NCBI RefSeq assembly: GCF_019649055.1
Contig: NW_026570373.1
Span: forward strand, 186,001 to 250,000
Length of the DNA: 64,000 nucleotides
Source: Paramacrobiotus metropolitanus
Taxonomy: Eukaryota > Tardigrada > Eutardigrada > Parachela > Macrobiotidae
Reading direction: 5' to 3'
The stretch's first letter is position 1; each line of letters starts with the position of its first letter. Shown here piece after piece: positions 25,001 through 37,783 of this stretch. The notes below the pieces were generated by a model. The model searched no databases. It saw only the letters and a program-made list of their open reading frames with translations, and had not been told where the DNA came from. Both the position numbers and the translations under genes were made by a program.

Positions 25001-27305
25001 TCGTATGTATACTCGCAGACTGAGAGTAAAAATAAATACCAAACACGGAACACACTCTTGCGACCGAATAACAAACAGCATTAACAAACATTTTGATAGC
25101 ATTTTATAATCCGCCAGTGACACGATGCGATGCGAACTACAAAGTTGAAAAAACAACTTGATTTTTGCTACTATAGTAGTGCTACATTTGCCGCTGTGAC
25201 TATACGGTGTGGTAGAGCCAAGTTGATACTGCTCCCTTCTTGAATTTTATTAATTTTAGCCACTGAGCTTGGCCACTTTCTGGACGTTCTTTAGAATGCA
25301 TACTGTAGGCCTGCTCTGCGGAGGCAGTCTGCGGGCTTCAGGGGACTTCCAGCCAGTAAATCCTGGTGTTTTTTATAGATACATATCATACGTTTACTTT
25401 ACATATTACGTAGAGGCGAAATCGCACTTCGGCCAACTCGGTGGTAGTGAAAACAGGCAGTGTCTAACCATAGTTTGCAAGCGAAAGTTTACTGACCGTG
25501 AGTTTTCCTATACAATGAAAAACTCACGGACCAGACCGGCATATGAGAACGGAACCCAACGGAACCCAACGGAACCCTTGCCCAATACCCACTGTTCGAT
25601 GCTAACAAAGTTCTTGAGGTGTCGAATGAACAGCTGAAACCGCACAAAGGTTACACTATCCACTAACCAGACCTACTGAGTTACAGGAAACATACTAACC
25701 GTCGATCAGGCCTGCAGAGTGAACGGAAGCTGAAGTTTCAGGGAACGGATATTATCTTAGCGTTACTGGCTTAGACCAGATAAGAGCAGAACCGTTATCA
25801 TTGTCCAGCAGAACGCTAATGCTCCAGCTGTCAAACGAACAGAACTGTGCAGAAGCTGGCATGTCTATCCGCCGACCAATCCTACTAAATAAAAGGAATG
25901 GTCGCCATGGTCCGAGATCCTCAATTTACCACCGGCCTTACCAACCCTTACCACAAACAATGTGACCGCGAGGGCTGGTTTTTGTTTTGTTGGTGGCTAT
26001 TGCCAATAAACAAAAAATTTTAACTATCTAGTACCGGGTAGAACGACATCCCGTGTAAATGCAAACGCCATGAGATGCTTAAAATCTCTGTCAAAAACTT
26101 TTTTGGAAACAGTTATCCGGAAACAATCGAAATTCAGAAAGAGCCAACCCACAGGTCATACCAGTGTTTAGGGACTACTAATCAGGGCTACTGCGTAAAC
26201 GGAAATTACAGGACCCGCCATTGCTGTTACTAATGTTCGGTGATTAGGACAACGTGATCTCTGTTGCTCGTTATTATTACACACTCCTTGCTGCAAATGG
26301 AATTATCCTAAAATTCACACTACTGTGTATCTACCGATCAAGCCTACTGGTTACTGAACAAAGGTTCTCGATCAAAATTGGTTTCCTCGTGCCAGTTATT
26401 AAGAAGTAGCGAAGCAGGATTATAAACCTACGGGGCCGCTCAACTCGTGAGCGGAGTACCGGCAGGTTCCGGCCAAATCCTTAAATATAAAATTAATACA
26501 GTCCAGGTGTTTTAATGTTTAATAAGCTAAATTGCTTAAAACAATTTTCCATGCACTTGGTAACCGATCTGAAGTGATTCTGCACACAGCGCAACAAGAT
26601 GTGACGATCTTAGTCCCGAGTAAAAATAGGACAGATTTAAAGTTTTAACTGTGTGCACAACGCAAGCAACCACTCTTTCTCTTTGATCGCCCCTGGCAAG
26701 GCTATATACATTCTACTCTGTCTCTGGCCAATTAGACTTGTCAAACACTGATTCTCGAACCTTCCCGTTTTTCAACAATTTTCTAGAGTTAAGAGTTTTT
26801 CTAACGTCTTACAATCAGTACAATCGATGCACATTTTTCCTACATGTCATGGTGTCACTCGTCACGCATCGTTACTCGACCAGAACACAACACGTCACAC
26901 ATCGCTGTTAGACCCGACCGCGGCCTTCAACCTGCCGGACCATTCCACCGGACCGTAGAGTCTACGGGCGCCAAAAATGTCCTTTTGTTTACACACGGAT
27001 TTCGAAGACCAAAAACTGAAACTACCGTTTCTTATATGCTACGACTGATATCTGTCGTATACCGCATATAAGAACCGGTCACGGTTTGCTGAACCTGCCG
27101 TAAAACTTAGCACCGCTGACCGCTCTCCGATTATTAGTCGTGCTACTAACCATTTTGCTTCACATAAAATGAACCGATCAGCTACAGATATATAACGATG
27201 TTTCCTGATTAGATCAAGCTAACTGAAGCAATGAGCAGCGCCTAATCATACAATGTAAAATCATACACACAAACCAGGCTTCAAAAATAAATGAACAAGT
27301 ATTTT
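25001..27305. other. No gene recognised
   Basis: Only short open frames. It holds a 10-bp triple repeat near 25550-25580, and a 21-bp segment at 25376-25396 identical to one at 27364-27384 inside the transposase-like remnant, suggesting another scrap of that element. Confidence 0.4.
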
Positions 27306-27524
27306 TCAAGGAATTGACTGTAGACCACAAGAGCATCTGAGGCGAAGCCGAAGATGACTCTTGTAGATACATATCATACGTTTAACGGTGATCAAACTGA
27401 TAGATCTTTCAAGCTCCAACAATTTTTCCACAATTTTAGGAAAAGAAAGTCCACTGGCACGTAGAGAAACCACTAGTGACTTAGTTTTAGAATCAATTTC
27501 TTTGGGCATTTTTAGAGATGTCAA
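27306..27524 (-). pseudogene. Transposase N-terminal helix-turn-helix remnant (Tc1/mariner-like)
   Basis: The 72-codon frame has an N-terminal helical segment with SKTKSLVVSLRASGLSFPKI followed by VKRMICIYK, resembling the DNA-binding helix-turn-helix at the start of Tc1/mariner-type transposases. No catalytic DDE/D domain follows. A fragment containing the same 21-bp stretch occurs near 25376. Inferred to be a degraded transposon end. Confidence 0.4.
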
Positions 27525-27951
27525 AACGAAAACAATTTTATTTTATGCAGAATAAAATTCTGCACATAGAGGCGCCCACCGCATAAAGCGGAGAGTACAG
27601 GGAAATTGCGTGTCGAATTTAAATTAGCGTAGTATCAACTTGGCTTTACCACACTGTAGCTGTAGTCACAGCGGCAAATGTAAACATCGTGCATTTAAAC
27701 TTGTAATGACCTGTAGAAATGGTTTTTAAGTTTATTTCTACGAAGTGTCTCGGGGCAACGGTTTTTATTGGAACTGCAGTACTTTCTACTGGTATTGTTG
27801 CCTGGAAATGGAATTCCAGCAATAAAAACACAATATAGCGGAAATCGAAAAATTAAATATCTTTTTTTACCTTTCCTGAAATATGAATGGCCCCTTGGGG
27901 GCCGGGGGTATCTTCAAAGCTTTACTTAGTTTGTTCCGCAGAACATTTTAT

Positions 27952-28111
27952 AATTCAAACTGCATTGCTATTCTGGGTCCCAGTTTTGCTCTACTAGCAC
28001 TAGTAGTACAAAATTTGCCATGAGGAGGTACAATTCAGACTGCATTGCTATTCTGGGTCCCAGTTTTGCTCTACTACCCTAGTACTAGTACGGTAGTACA
28101 AAATTTGCCAA
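27952..28111. repeat. Tandem duplication of about 75 bp
   Basis: Two copies of a segment running from TACAATTCAGACTGCATTGC-like sequence to GTACAAAATTTGCCA. They differ by a few substitutions and a short insertion in the CTAGTACTAG part. Confidence 0.85.
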
Positions 28112-28907
28112 CATTCTTCGGCGTAATGCACGTTTGCAGACTTCCAGTGACTTATTTACCTGCAACTTGCAGGTACTTGATTTGAAGAAAAAAACCATAA
28201 TAAGAACGATAACAATTAGATTAATGACCGTCACCTGCTTTCCTTTTAACTGTATTTTATGCTTTTATTGTAATTTTCGAGAAATTCTCATAAAAACTAT
28301 AGCGTTTGCAACTCATAAAAACGTCTAATAAAACTATAGCGTTTCCTTTTTGGTGTGGTCCTGTTAATGGTAGGACAGGCTCGTATTCTTAAATTTAAAT
28401 ACATGTGGCTTTAGTTTAAAACTTTTTTAGATGGGCATCTTTTACGGCGGTTCAGTATCTGTAATTGTAAATTGAAATCAGTAACAGCACTTCTGTACAG
28501 TAAGTATTTAAATCGCAAGTTATTTTAAAGTGTATTTATTACTTACTGTAATGAATAGTAAGAACAATAGTAATGTAGTCGTGCTGATTTATTTCAGCTG
28601 CACGTTTAGTTTCCATGACAATGGCCGTCACACACATCAAAATTAATTAATTAATTTATTAATTACTTAATTAAATGTGAACACAAGTAAGTACAGTACT
28701 CAGTACTGTACCTGTACATGTACTGAGTATTGCACTGTAATTCATATACCGCCATACAGTGCGGCACGAAAAGGTGTACAGGTTCAGGAACAGCGCAGGG
28801 CATACATTTTAAATCCTTAAAATTCGAGAGAACGAATTTCAAGGAGTTTCGGTGCGGAAGTGAATAATTTTATTGAACTTATTTTTAAGGAATTTAGTTT
28901 ATTTTAA

Positions 28908-29657
28908 GGAAATCACTATAGGCACCCCCTTACACCCTCGTTTATTATAGGCACCCCTTCTCGCACCCCGTAATTTATAGACACCCTTTTCTGTTTACTA
29001 AATAGAAACACCCTGTCAGTGTATTTTATAGGCACCCTTTAATAGCATTTTTCGGGTACAGAATTCGAAAATGATTTCATGTATGTACTGTAGGTGCGTC
29101 AGTCTCATACAGATACTCGCATACAGACAGAATCAGGCTCTCCATCCGATTATCGGGCGGTGAGGCTGATTTGCTAACTTAGATCTAATGAGGATGGAAT
29201 CGTCGGCGGTAATTTTGATGTTTCGTTTCGCAATTGTAATTTCGGATGCCGGTTTTCTGTCGGTTCTTTACGGACACCGGGTGGCCTTCTTGGGTTGTTT
29301 TCGGACACCAAAGTTTTTCCTTACCCCCCAGTCTTTGTGGCAGTTTTTAAAGGCGGTGAAAAACGCGTCGATATAGTGGTTCCTTTATATGACACATAAA
29401 ACAAAGTGCAACTGGTCGACCTTTCCCGTGGGGATCTTGTACAACAACAGCATACAAGCAGTAGTTTTCTACATTACCGTATCTAGGTTCTAACACTACA
29501 ATTACAGTATAATATGCTAAAGTTTCATAGGGGTGCCTATAAAAACAGGGTGCCCGAAAGAATCAGTTAATAAGATAAGGGTGCCTTTAATTAACGGGGT
29601 GCGGAAAAGGGGTGCCTATATAGTAAACAGGGTTTTGGGGTGCCTATAGTGTCACCC
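28908..29657. mobile_element. Mutator-like (MULE-type) non-autonomous DNA element
   Basis: A 9-bp direct repeat, TTATTTTAA, flanks both sides (28899-28907 and 29658-29666). The ends share CACTATAGGCACCCC in inverted orientation, and terminal inverted repeats extend about 130 bp with repeated GGTGCCTATA-like motifs. A 9-bp target duplication and long inverted ends are typical of Mutator-like elements. No transposase frame in the interior. Confidence 0.75.
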
Positions 29658-30169
29658 TTATTTTAAAGACTAAATATTAAGAACTTCCGGTGGACCGCCC
29701 GCTGTGACACCATGATTTGGTTCACATTGAGAAATCTTTCGAAATCTCCTGATTTTTATTTTCGTCAAAGCAGTGGCTACATGTACATCTTTGGTTAAAC
29801 AATAAAAAAACAATCGAATAATTAAATAATTACGGTAATCGTAGCCCTTTTAAGTTGTAAATGTACTGTCTCGAACCAGATTTGTGCTAGTTCCAATACA
29901 AAGGAGCATTCTGCCTGTGCGACGCACAGTAAAAATTTTGAGTTGAGTGAGAAATAGCGCGGAAACAGTAGTGGACAGAAAGATCATTAATTAAAAAAAC
30001 CTTTCCGACTGGTCAATGAAAATCGCACTGTTTTGCCGAAATGCCGGTCTCCAGATGGCTTAATCATTCTAAAGATATATTTTTGAGGCTCTTAAAATTC
30101 ATATAAGTCTTTTCATATCGGCTGTCTGTGTCATGGACTGCTTTTTTAATGGAAGTGTGCCGAATCACC

Positions 30170-30600
30170 AAAACATGGCAACAGAATTTTTGAAATCTGC
30201 ACTTTTACGAAACCTTTTGCTTTCGCGCACTCCCAGCACTCCCTTGCAATGTTTTATGGCATTTAGGTAATAGCCTAATTTTTGTATACAGTTTGTTTGT
30301 TATTTGTACGCGAAACATTCTGTTGAGAATGTCCTTTATGCGCGGAACATATTCGGTTGGGAATATTGGGGAACTAAATTTCTAAAAGGCTAAACACGCA
30401 CAAAGGTGTTGAAGTCTCATTATTGACCGATACTCTTCAAATTTTGCATGAAAACACATGTTACCATGCAGATCGTTTTTACACCGAATCGGTTTCCAGT
30501 TTCCACTATGTTTTCCAAATTTTAAAATAAATGTCAAACATTTAAAAATTATTTTAAAATTAAAATGTGGTAGAAAGCTGACTCGTTGTTCATGAAAAAG
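30170..30600. mobile_element. Degenerate relative of the TTAA palindromic element
   Basis: Segments around 30200-30260 and 30385-30590 resemble the arms of 24148-25000 (shared CTCTTCAAATTTTGCA, GTGGTAGAAAGCTG, CATGAAAACAC). Borders and most of one arm are lost. Confidence 0.5.
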
Positions 30601-31577
30601 GTCCACTGGGTGGGTCTTGACTGTTTGGTCACTGTTTTCTTCAAAAGGCGAAGCGTTCATTCTCCAGCTTTTACTACCTTCGGTTTATTTTATTAATAAA
30701 AACTAAGTGTCGAACCTTATCAGACCACTTCTATAACACGCTACGAGTAGGGTTGCCATCACGTCGTCACACACTTTCACAATCACGCCGTCTTCCTGCT
30801 CACAATTTTATCACACCGAACAATTGTGGCGTGATAAAATGTGATGAGAGATGGGACGGTGAAGGGATGGGATAAATTCGTATTAGAAATCAAAGGTCAA
30901 ACGCCGGGCACGTGAACCATAATGCATTGCGCACAGTCAGTGCACGCGTTTCTAATAAATTTCGTGGTAGAGCAGTTCCAGAATAATCGAAAAAATGTAA
31001 GTTGCAGTCATTAGCAAATATACTTTGAACATTGAAGGACTTGGTTCACCTGATTTGGTTGCAAAATGTTTGAAAAGGCTCGTAGCGATTTAATCTCGAC
31101 ACTGTAATTTGGCGCTCTTTGACCTTGTAAAATTTTCTGTCAAAATAGACGGGAGACTGGAATGCTGAAGTGGCCAATGTGGCAGATTATGATAAGATAC
31201 TGTACAGTACTAGTACTTGACGTAATCCGTTTTGACTTTGACCATTTACTTCTTGAAACTACTGCAAATTTCGAAACTGTGAAAACCATCAGATTTTGTT
31301 GCGGACAGTTTATGGATTTTAGCTGCAGTTTACTTGTTATACAGATATTTTACAAGTTGCGTCGGTTACTTAATTATCTTACTGCTTACAGGTTTTTCGA
31401 AAAAACGTTTCTGATGCATATATAGTTGCAAAGAAATCGCACAACAGAACGTTTTTTTGTCATATGGCTTGCCCTGCTCGATCAGAAGGTCACGAAATTC
31501 AATATAAATACTGTATCTCGAGATGCAAAATAATACAGAGTACGGGTATCACTGAAATCGCATCACACGAACGTTTT

Positions 31578-31624
31578 TATAGATATAAAATTAAAAGGGT
31601 GCACCATTTAATTTTATATCTATA
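31578..31624. repeat. Perfect 18-bp stem hairpin
   Basis: TATAGATATAAAATTAAA (31578-31595) pairs exactly with 31607-31624 across an 11-nt loop. It sits at the left edge of a Mutator-like relic. Confidence 0.8.
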
Positions 31625-33090
31625 AACCCTAACACCCCGGTTTCTATAGCCACTCCCTTTTCGCACCCCGTTAATTATAGACACCCTTTTTTAATTGATT
31701 TATTTGTTTTAAGACACCCTGGGCCTTTATAAGCACTTTCTTTTGCAGTTATGTAAGTGATTTTTGCGCAGCTCGTGAAAAGAATTAAGTACTTATTATT
31801 ATGCATTATGGTGCAAGGTTAACAACAAAGTATTGTACTTTTCTCGTATACTGTACTGTACTGACTGAAAGGTATATAGGTATTAGGTACAGAGTACTGA
31901 ACTAAAAGTACAGCACTAAACAAACTTTAATATAATAATACTGATTTAGTTAGGTATCAGGTACAGGATGAGTATGACGTATAATTTGTTGTAGAATGCT
32001 GCAATAATACAGCCTGGTCACAAGTTCGGACACTTTTCCCAAAAATTACCACAAGTCACCCGTCTAGAATTAAAACCGTATTTTATTTTAGTATAATCAG
32101 GCGTATGTGTCCAGCAACTTTTCCATGCAAAGTTTGTACGCTGAAAGCATGCCCAGAATTAGAGTGAGACTGAAACTGGATCGGAACAGCATCGAAAGGC
32201 GACTCGACCCATCTGTTCTGGGATGCAGCTCCCATTTCACAATTCGTTTAAAAATTCCACAACTTTCCTTGTCTAGCCTAATTAAATTCATGGTATTGGC
32301 CAACCAATTCTCGGACGTGACCTTTGCAGCCTTCCTGCGGGCACCTCGAAAATGTAGGATGACTTTTTTCGGGCGCTCGCCGTACAGCTGTGAGCGGTCG
32401 TGAGCGCGTCTGATCGTGATCAAATCTTATTATATACAGAAGATGACTATGCGTCTACCCTTTGTTTTCCATTCCCACAAAATCCCGATCCGTTTCGTAC
32501 TAACGAATTCCGATTACGGTTTGGGTATCGCTAGATCCGCAATAAAAATTTACACTAGAAAAAATGTTTAAAAAGAAACATAATTACGAACGAAAGTATT
32601 TATGCACCTGTCCGAACGAAGGTAGGCTGAATCTGCGATTGCCCACCTGTAGTAGCTCAAAGCGGCACAATATTATAGACTTTCTTTATATGATACTCGT
32701 ATCTCCTCTAATCCATCCTGCAGTAAAACCTGCTGACAAGTGAGTTGACTGACGAAAACGCTACGTTTACCGGTTTCTAACACCCTTCCAAAAGATATAA
32801 GGAAAAGATTTTTCAGACATATTATTATGTTATCTAAGTCGTTAGAAATATTGTAGAAGGTCTCTTATGTATTACTTCTTCGAACTTCTGATCGTGAAGT
32901 ACGAGTACAAAAAGTTGGTACATGAATGCGTACCTATCAGAAAAGTAAAATGGGTCCCTATAAAAACGAACAATAATGTGTATTTACTCAGTTATTAATA
33001 CTCGTATATAAGGTGCCACTAAAAAACAGTGTGTTAAAAGGGTGGCTGTAAAAAACGAAGGTGAAAAAGGGTGGCTGTAACGGTTTCCAA
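31625..33090. mobile_element. Second, diverged Mutator-like relic, interrupted by a Tc1-type element
   Basis: The left end (31625-31740) carries the same kind of CACCC and TATAG-ACACCC repeats as 28908-29045. The right end (about 32950-33090) carries inverted counterparts (GGGTGGCTGTAA). The interior includes the TIR element at 32010-32629. Borders are approximate and no target duplication was identified. Confidence 0.45.
32010..32629. mobile_element. Tc1/mariner-type non-autonomous element 1 with internal minus-strand frame
   Basis: Ends are imperfect inverted repeats starting CAGCCT, with a conserved TTCGGACA core (complement TGTCCGAA at the right end). TA precedes the left end. The minus frame 32423-32097 (108 codons) contains LYGERPKKVILHFRGARRK and a hydrophobic tail. 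It lacks DDE/D transposase motifs, and its middle resembles sequence inside element 2 (38614-39738). Confidence 0.6.
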
Positions 33091-33538
33091 ATTAAAATGG
33101 GTCAGACTGCAAAATATTTAGTAAATATTTAGCAATTAATTAGCAATTTATTAATTAGTTTATTTTGTTTTTTGGTGATGAAAGAAGCAGTACTCGACTA
33201 CTGATATCGAAGGACCTGAATTTCTGAGTAAATCTAGCAGGAGAGCCATCATACGTTAAATGTCATCGATGAATGTTCGGTAAATCGCGTGACAAACGCA
33301 CGTGGCAAAACAAAGATTTTGTGACTTTTTGTTGGCAACAATGAAGACTGCTGATTGCTGTTGAAGGTTTTACGAATAATTCATGCAAAAATTAAAATTA
33401 ATATTGTAAAAATGTCCTTTTATTTTGCAAAAATAATTAATAACCTTTTCATTATAGTACCCGGACCTTTTTATAATTAATTGGGTTGTTCTTATTACTA
33501 TTACTAATATTACAGAGTATCTTGATAATAGTTTGATA

Positions 33539-33894
33539 GTGACGTAACATGAATAGGCGGGGCTGTCACACCGTCACCGAAATTCTACCACAAGAGGAAA
33601 ATATTAGTTTAAAAAATAAAATCTAAAAATAAATATTTTGTGACGTAACATGAATAGGCGGGGCTGTCACACCGTCACCGAAATTCTACCACAAGAGGAA
33701 AATATTAATTTAAAAAATAAAATCTAAAAATAAATATTTTTTGACGTAACATGAATAGGCGGGGCTGTCACACTGTCACCGAAATTCTACCACAAGAGGA
33801 AAATATTAATTTAAAAATAAAATCTAAAAAAAAATATTTTATGACGTAACATGAATAGGCGAGGCTGTCACACTGTCACCAAATTCTACCACAA
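33539..33894. repeat. Four-unit tandem repeat, period 100-101 bp
   Basis: Units start at 33539, 33640, 33741 and 33841 with (G/T/A)TGACGTAACATGAATAGG. Each contains GGGGCTGTCACACCGTCACC or a close form, then an AT-rich tail. Units are nearly identical except the last, which is truncated. Confidence 0.95.
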
Positions 33895-33923
33895 AGTGCG
33901 CAATATAAAAACTTAGAAATAAA

Positions 33924-33945
33924 TTGAAATATGATCATATTTCAA
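33924..33945. repeat. Perfect 22-bp palindrome
   Basis: Centred on ATGATCAT with matching arms to TTGAAAT at each end; lies just after the four-unit repeat. Confidence 0.85.
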
Positions 33946-34536
33946 ATCAATATTAATAACCATATTAAATGAATATGAAAATTATATTCAAATTATTATT
34001 TTTAAAAAATAAGGAAAATAAAATGTTTTTAGAAACATCCAATTCCATTAAGCAAAACTCCATTAAAAACGAAAACTGCTGCCCCGAGCCTTGAGCTTAT
34101 TTCTACAGTGTTGAACGCAGGGATTGATTACAGCCTGCGTAAGTGGCGTGTTTGCCGCATCGCTATCGTGCTAGTGCTGTACTTACGATTAATACCGTAC
34201 CGCATTCATTAACGGAATAAAGCACCAAGTTAAAATGCTTCGGTTCCAGCGTTATTATAGCAGGCATGCTTCTATATTCCAGTGTTGTGCCTTCAGGACG
34301 TGCCGCGATTATAGTTTTAATGCGGCTTTTCGCTCTTTTTTTACGGTACGTTGCGCGAACAGCTATGATGCAAAGTTGACCTTTTCAGATTTCACATACC
34401 GTTGCACACTTACGCACTTTGTACATGGCCAGTGCTTAACACTTTTCAAAAAACATTGACTACGATGGCAAGAGTTTCGAAGATAAACATTTGACCAACA
34501 CTGAGGCTACACTCCGAACCCGCATATACGTTGTCC

Positions 34537-34658
34537 CATTTTATGCGGCATCTTGCCAGGTTTTATCGGGTGCCAGTTGCCAGAACCTTCAGGTTTTATC
34601 GCGTGCCATGCCATTGGCAGTGCCACTGGCGGGTGCCACTGCCACGTTTTACCCCCTG
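34537..34658 (-). repeat. 125-bp dispersed repeat, copy 2 (inverted)
   Basis: Reverse-complement partner of 21124-21248, with a handful of substitutions and small indels. Confidence 0.8.
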
Positions 34659-35488
34659 TCGTATCTCACTGATCACATAACCCTTGACATTACGGTGATC
34701 GTTTGTATTAAAGCGGCTGTTTTCAGTCCAGTTTGGGTCATGAAAGACCCCGTTTCACGCAACAGCCGCCGCGAATAATGACGCAGCGCTCCCTGCGGCC
34801 TAAGTCATGGAAATTGCGGGTGGGGTTGCGCCATTGCGGCATTCAGAAGCCAGGAAGGCCGCCTGGATCACCCGACAACGGTATACGATACGAAACGTTA
34901 CCGTATCCGCTGCAGTTACGAAACGAAAATCGAATCCCCTGCAATTATCCTTTACCAGCGTAGGAAAACTGACTGCTCTAAGGATTGGGTCAGCCAAGTA
35001 ATAAGAGCTACAAGTCGAAGACAGTACATGCTGTAGTCTGTAGCTGTTGTGTCACGATATAAAAGACAATGTGAGGATGACAGGATGACAGCTGGTTTTT
35101 GTGGGAATGTGGGATATTTCAAACATTTTCTTGATATACCTTTTATACGAGGACATAATGTAACACAACAGAAATTCAAATACGACCGTATGAACCTGTC
35201 TGTCTGATACTGCAGAAAACGGATGCTAAGTGCTAAAAACAGATGAAAACGTAAAAGAGCACACACTTGAACTCGTTATACATAGCAACCTCTAGGACAA
35301 AGGAATTATCCATGCACGGACGGAGCAAACGTCCGGTAATTTGCACCTTTTAATTGAGGGCCGAAAACTTTCGTCATGCACGCGAGGAAGGAATGCGAAT
35401 GACTGCAATCCAGTAGGCTTTTTCTCCGTAAAATGCACAAATGTAGTTCAGTCGCAATAAACAAAGAACATATTGCACCGTAAAAACT

Positions 35489-35554
35489 GGTGTAATCATA
35501 CAAGAAAGGTGTAATTGTATACGATTACACCAGAAGCTCTGGTGTAATCGTATA
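35489..35554. repeat. Triple GGTGTAATC-TATA motif with internal palindrome
   Basis: The motif GGTGTAAT(C/T)(A/G)TA occurs at about 35489, 35508 and 35540. The middle copy is the left half of a 24-bp palindrome (35508-35531) with one mismatched pair. Confidence 0.7.
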
Positions 35555-35559
35555 AGGCA

Positions 35560-37734
35560 TTGAAACGTAGGTTAAGTATCGTTGGGGTTGGATTCGATGG
35601 AAATTATCGCACGGTAAAACAGGGTTTCGCTCGAGCTGATTTACCTTTTCACGTACCAGCACCCACCATTAAACTGCAGATGTACTGCGATGGCCTGATT
35701 TATCGTCGTCTTCCTGCTGGCGATGTTCGTAACTGCCATCGCAGAAATGGATGACCCCACAGAAGGCCTCCAGGATGCGCCCATTTGGGACTGCAAATTG
35801 CAACATAGTCGTCAAATTGTAAACTGTAAATTGAGTTATGAGTCATGGAATTGCGCGCTGACAAGTTAAACTGCTCAGCACCTGACTTCGCACAAGATCG
35901 CTCGGTTATCTTTGCGCAGTAAATCCGAATGCCGGCAAGAACCACCATATTGGTGTTAATTTCGCATTTAATTATAGCCTTAATTGAAAGGTATCTAGTG
36001 ACCTAATCTGAAAGAAACTGCGCGCCACACGGTCGTAGATCAAGGCAAGATTGCGCCATGATCCGAAATCCATCTTGCAATGCAGTCCAAACTGTACGGC
36101 CATGCAAACTACAGCGCAGTTTAGCTTTCGCCCTTTGCACACAAGTACCGTGCTCTACATACGTGGCCAGCTGTAAACGCCTGAATAATTAATCACAGTA
36201 CACTGTGAAACCAAGAAGACGCTCCAGCACTTGTATATTAAGGAAACCTCTGGGCAACCAGCTTACATTTCTTACTTGGATTTGGCGGGGACGGCTGTCG
36301 TGGACCTGGTTGTTTTTGTTAACTTTGTCGTATTGAAAGTCGCCCCAACTGTCGTTGAAGGATGCGACACTGCTGCGGCCTGCGTATTGTAATCCCTTGA
36401 TGATCTTCTAACTGGGCAGTCTATATAAATTAACGTAATATCTCATGTCGCTGCCTGTGAATAAGCTCTCTGATGTACTGTTTAAAACTTTAAACCCAAC
36501 ACCGTGCAATATCTCGGCAGGCGTGGAAGAACGACACCTTACCGCTGGCGACCCAGTACCGGCAGTACGGTAACTTTTCCCGCCTTTTTTGCAGACCTAA
36601 TATACCTAATGATTTTATTCAAATCAGCTCATTTGAAATAACATCATTATGCAGCAGTACTTGAAACAGCAAAATTAGATAGCTTTAGATTAGAACACGG
36701 CCTGAAAATTGGTGCTCTTTAACAAAATGACCTTCAACCTTAACTTCGGTTACTATTCTGTATTAATAAAAAACCTCAAAATAGTATAACTAGTTATACG
36801 AGTGCTGTAGATATCTTACCGTAAACTTTAGAGGGAAATTTGTCGTAGACCAGCCAAGTGCACAACTCATGAATGTTGGATGTTTTTGCGCAACGTTTCA
36901 TTTAAGCAGTCAATAACTTTGTAACGCTAACTGAGTCACAGGAATCTTGCTAACAATTTATGCAGAATTCTGGATGACTGGATAATTTCTCGTTCCAGGT
37001 GTTTGTAAGTCATTTTATCGTCTGTAGTGACTCTGCACAATTTTTCAAGGCAAATTAACTTTAATCGAGGTTTTTCTTAGGCATTTCCGTTTCCACAAAA
37101 ATACGACACTGATCGCAGCGTGTTAGGAAATAACGGTCCTCTACGCCGTAATTATAAGTAAGCAACATGGCTTTGTTGGCTTATGACTACAACAAGTGCG
37201 TCCGCGACGAACGAAAGTGTGAACGGGCGCGTTATCGAAGGAGGCGCACCCGGCGATCTCGTCATTGTGCACTTGCTGCAAAGAAGGCGACAGACAGAAT
37301 TTTCGCAACAGTTGTTCTTAATTGCAGCGCCGCGCTCATGTTTCCTTTCATGTCAAGACGGTCAGGGCATCCGCTAAAACAAACTCAAATATCTAGCCAC
37401 TAAAACAAGCTCAAATATCTAGTATATCTACATTGACAAGCCGCCATGTGCAAGCGTTTCCGGTTTACGAGGGCTTAGGTATTCACCATGTAGATCTTTC
37501 TCGTTGCTGGTAACTTTTCTGAGCTGGATTTTTGGTTACCTTTTTAGCTGACCTTTCTAATTTATCAATGCTTAAGAGGGTATACTTAGCAATAAACATT
37601 AATCAAATTCTTCAATATAATCCATGAATATCATGCTTGTTTGAAATTGTCAAGCTGAAAGGTAGAGTGATTCTTTCAGCTCAGAGTGACTTTTTGGGGC
37701 AATCAATAAACTGCTGCCAAATGATAGATATCGT
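35560..37734. other. No gene recognised
   Basis: Short overlapping frames only (for example 37167-37403 and 37183-37377 on the same strand in different phases). No motif supports any of them. Confidence 0.4.
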
Positions 37735-37783
37735 TTTTTAGCACACACTAACCATTTTTAGCATGATTAGTGTGTGCTAAAAA
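37735..37783. repeat. Perfect 17-bp stem hairpin
   Basis: TTTTTAGCACACACTAA (37735-37751) pairs exactly with 37767-37783 across a 15-nt loop. It is followed by repeated AATCCTTTTATTAGT motifs to about 37860. Could be a small element or a structured transcript. Confidence 0.8.

Noticed and set aside
25269-25637. 122-codon plus-strand frame
   Set aside because: Includes a simple 10-bp repeat and a transposon scrap; no domain or splice context.
33539-33894. Regular repeats that might be taken for a CRISPR array
   Set aside because: Whole 101-bp units are repeated with no unique spacers, and the window is clearly eukaryotic.
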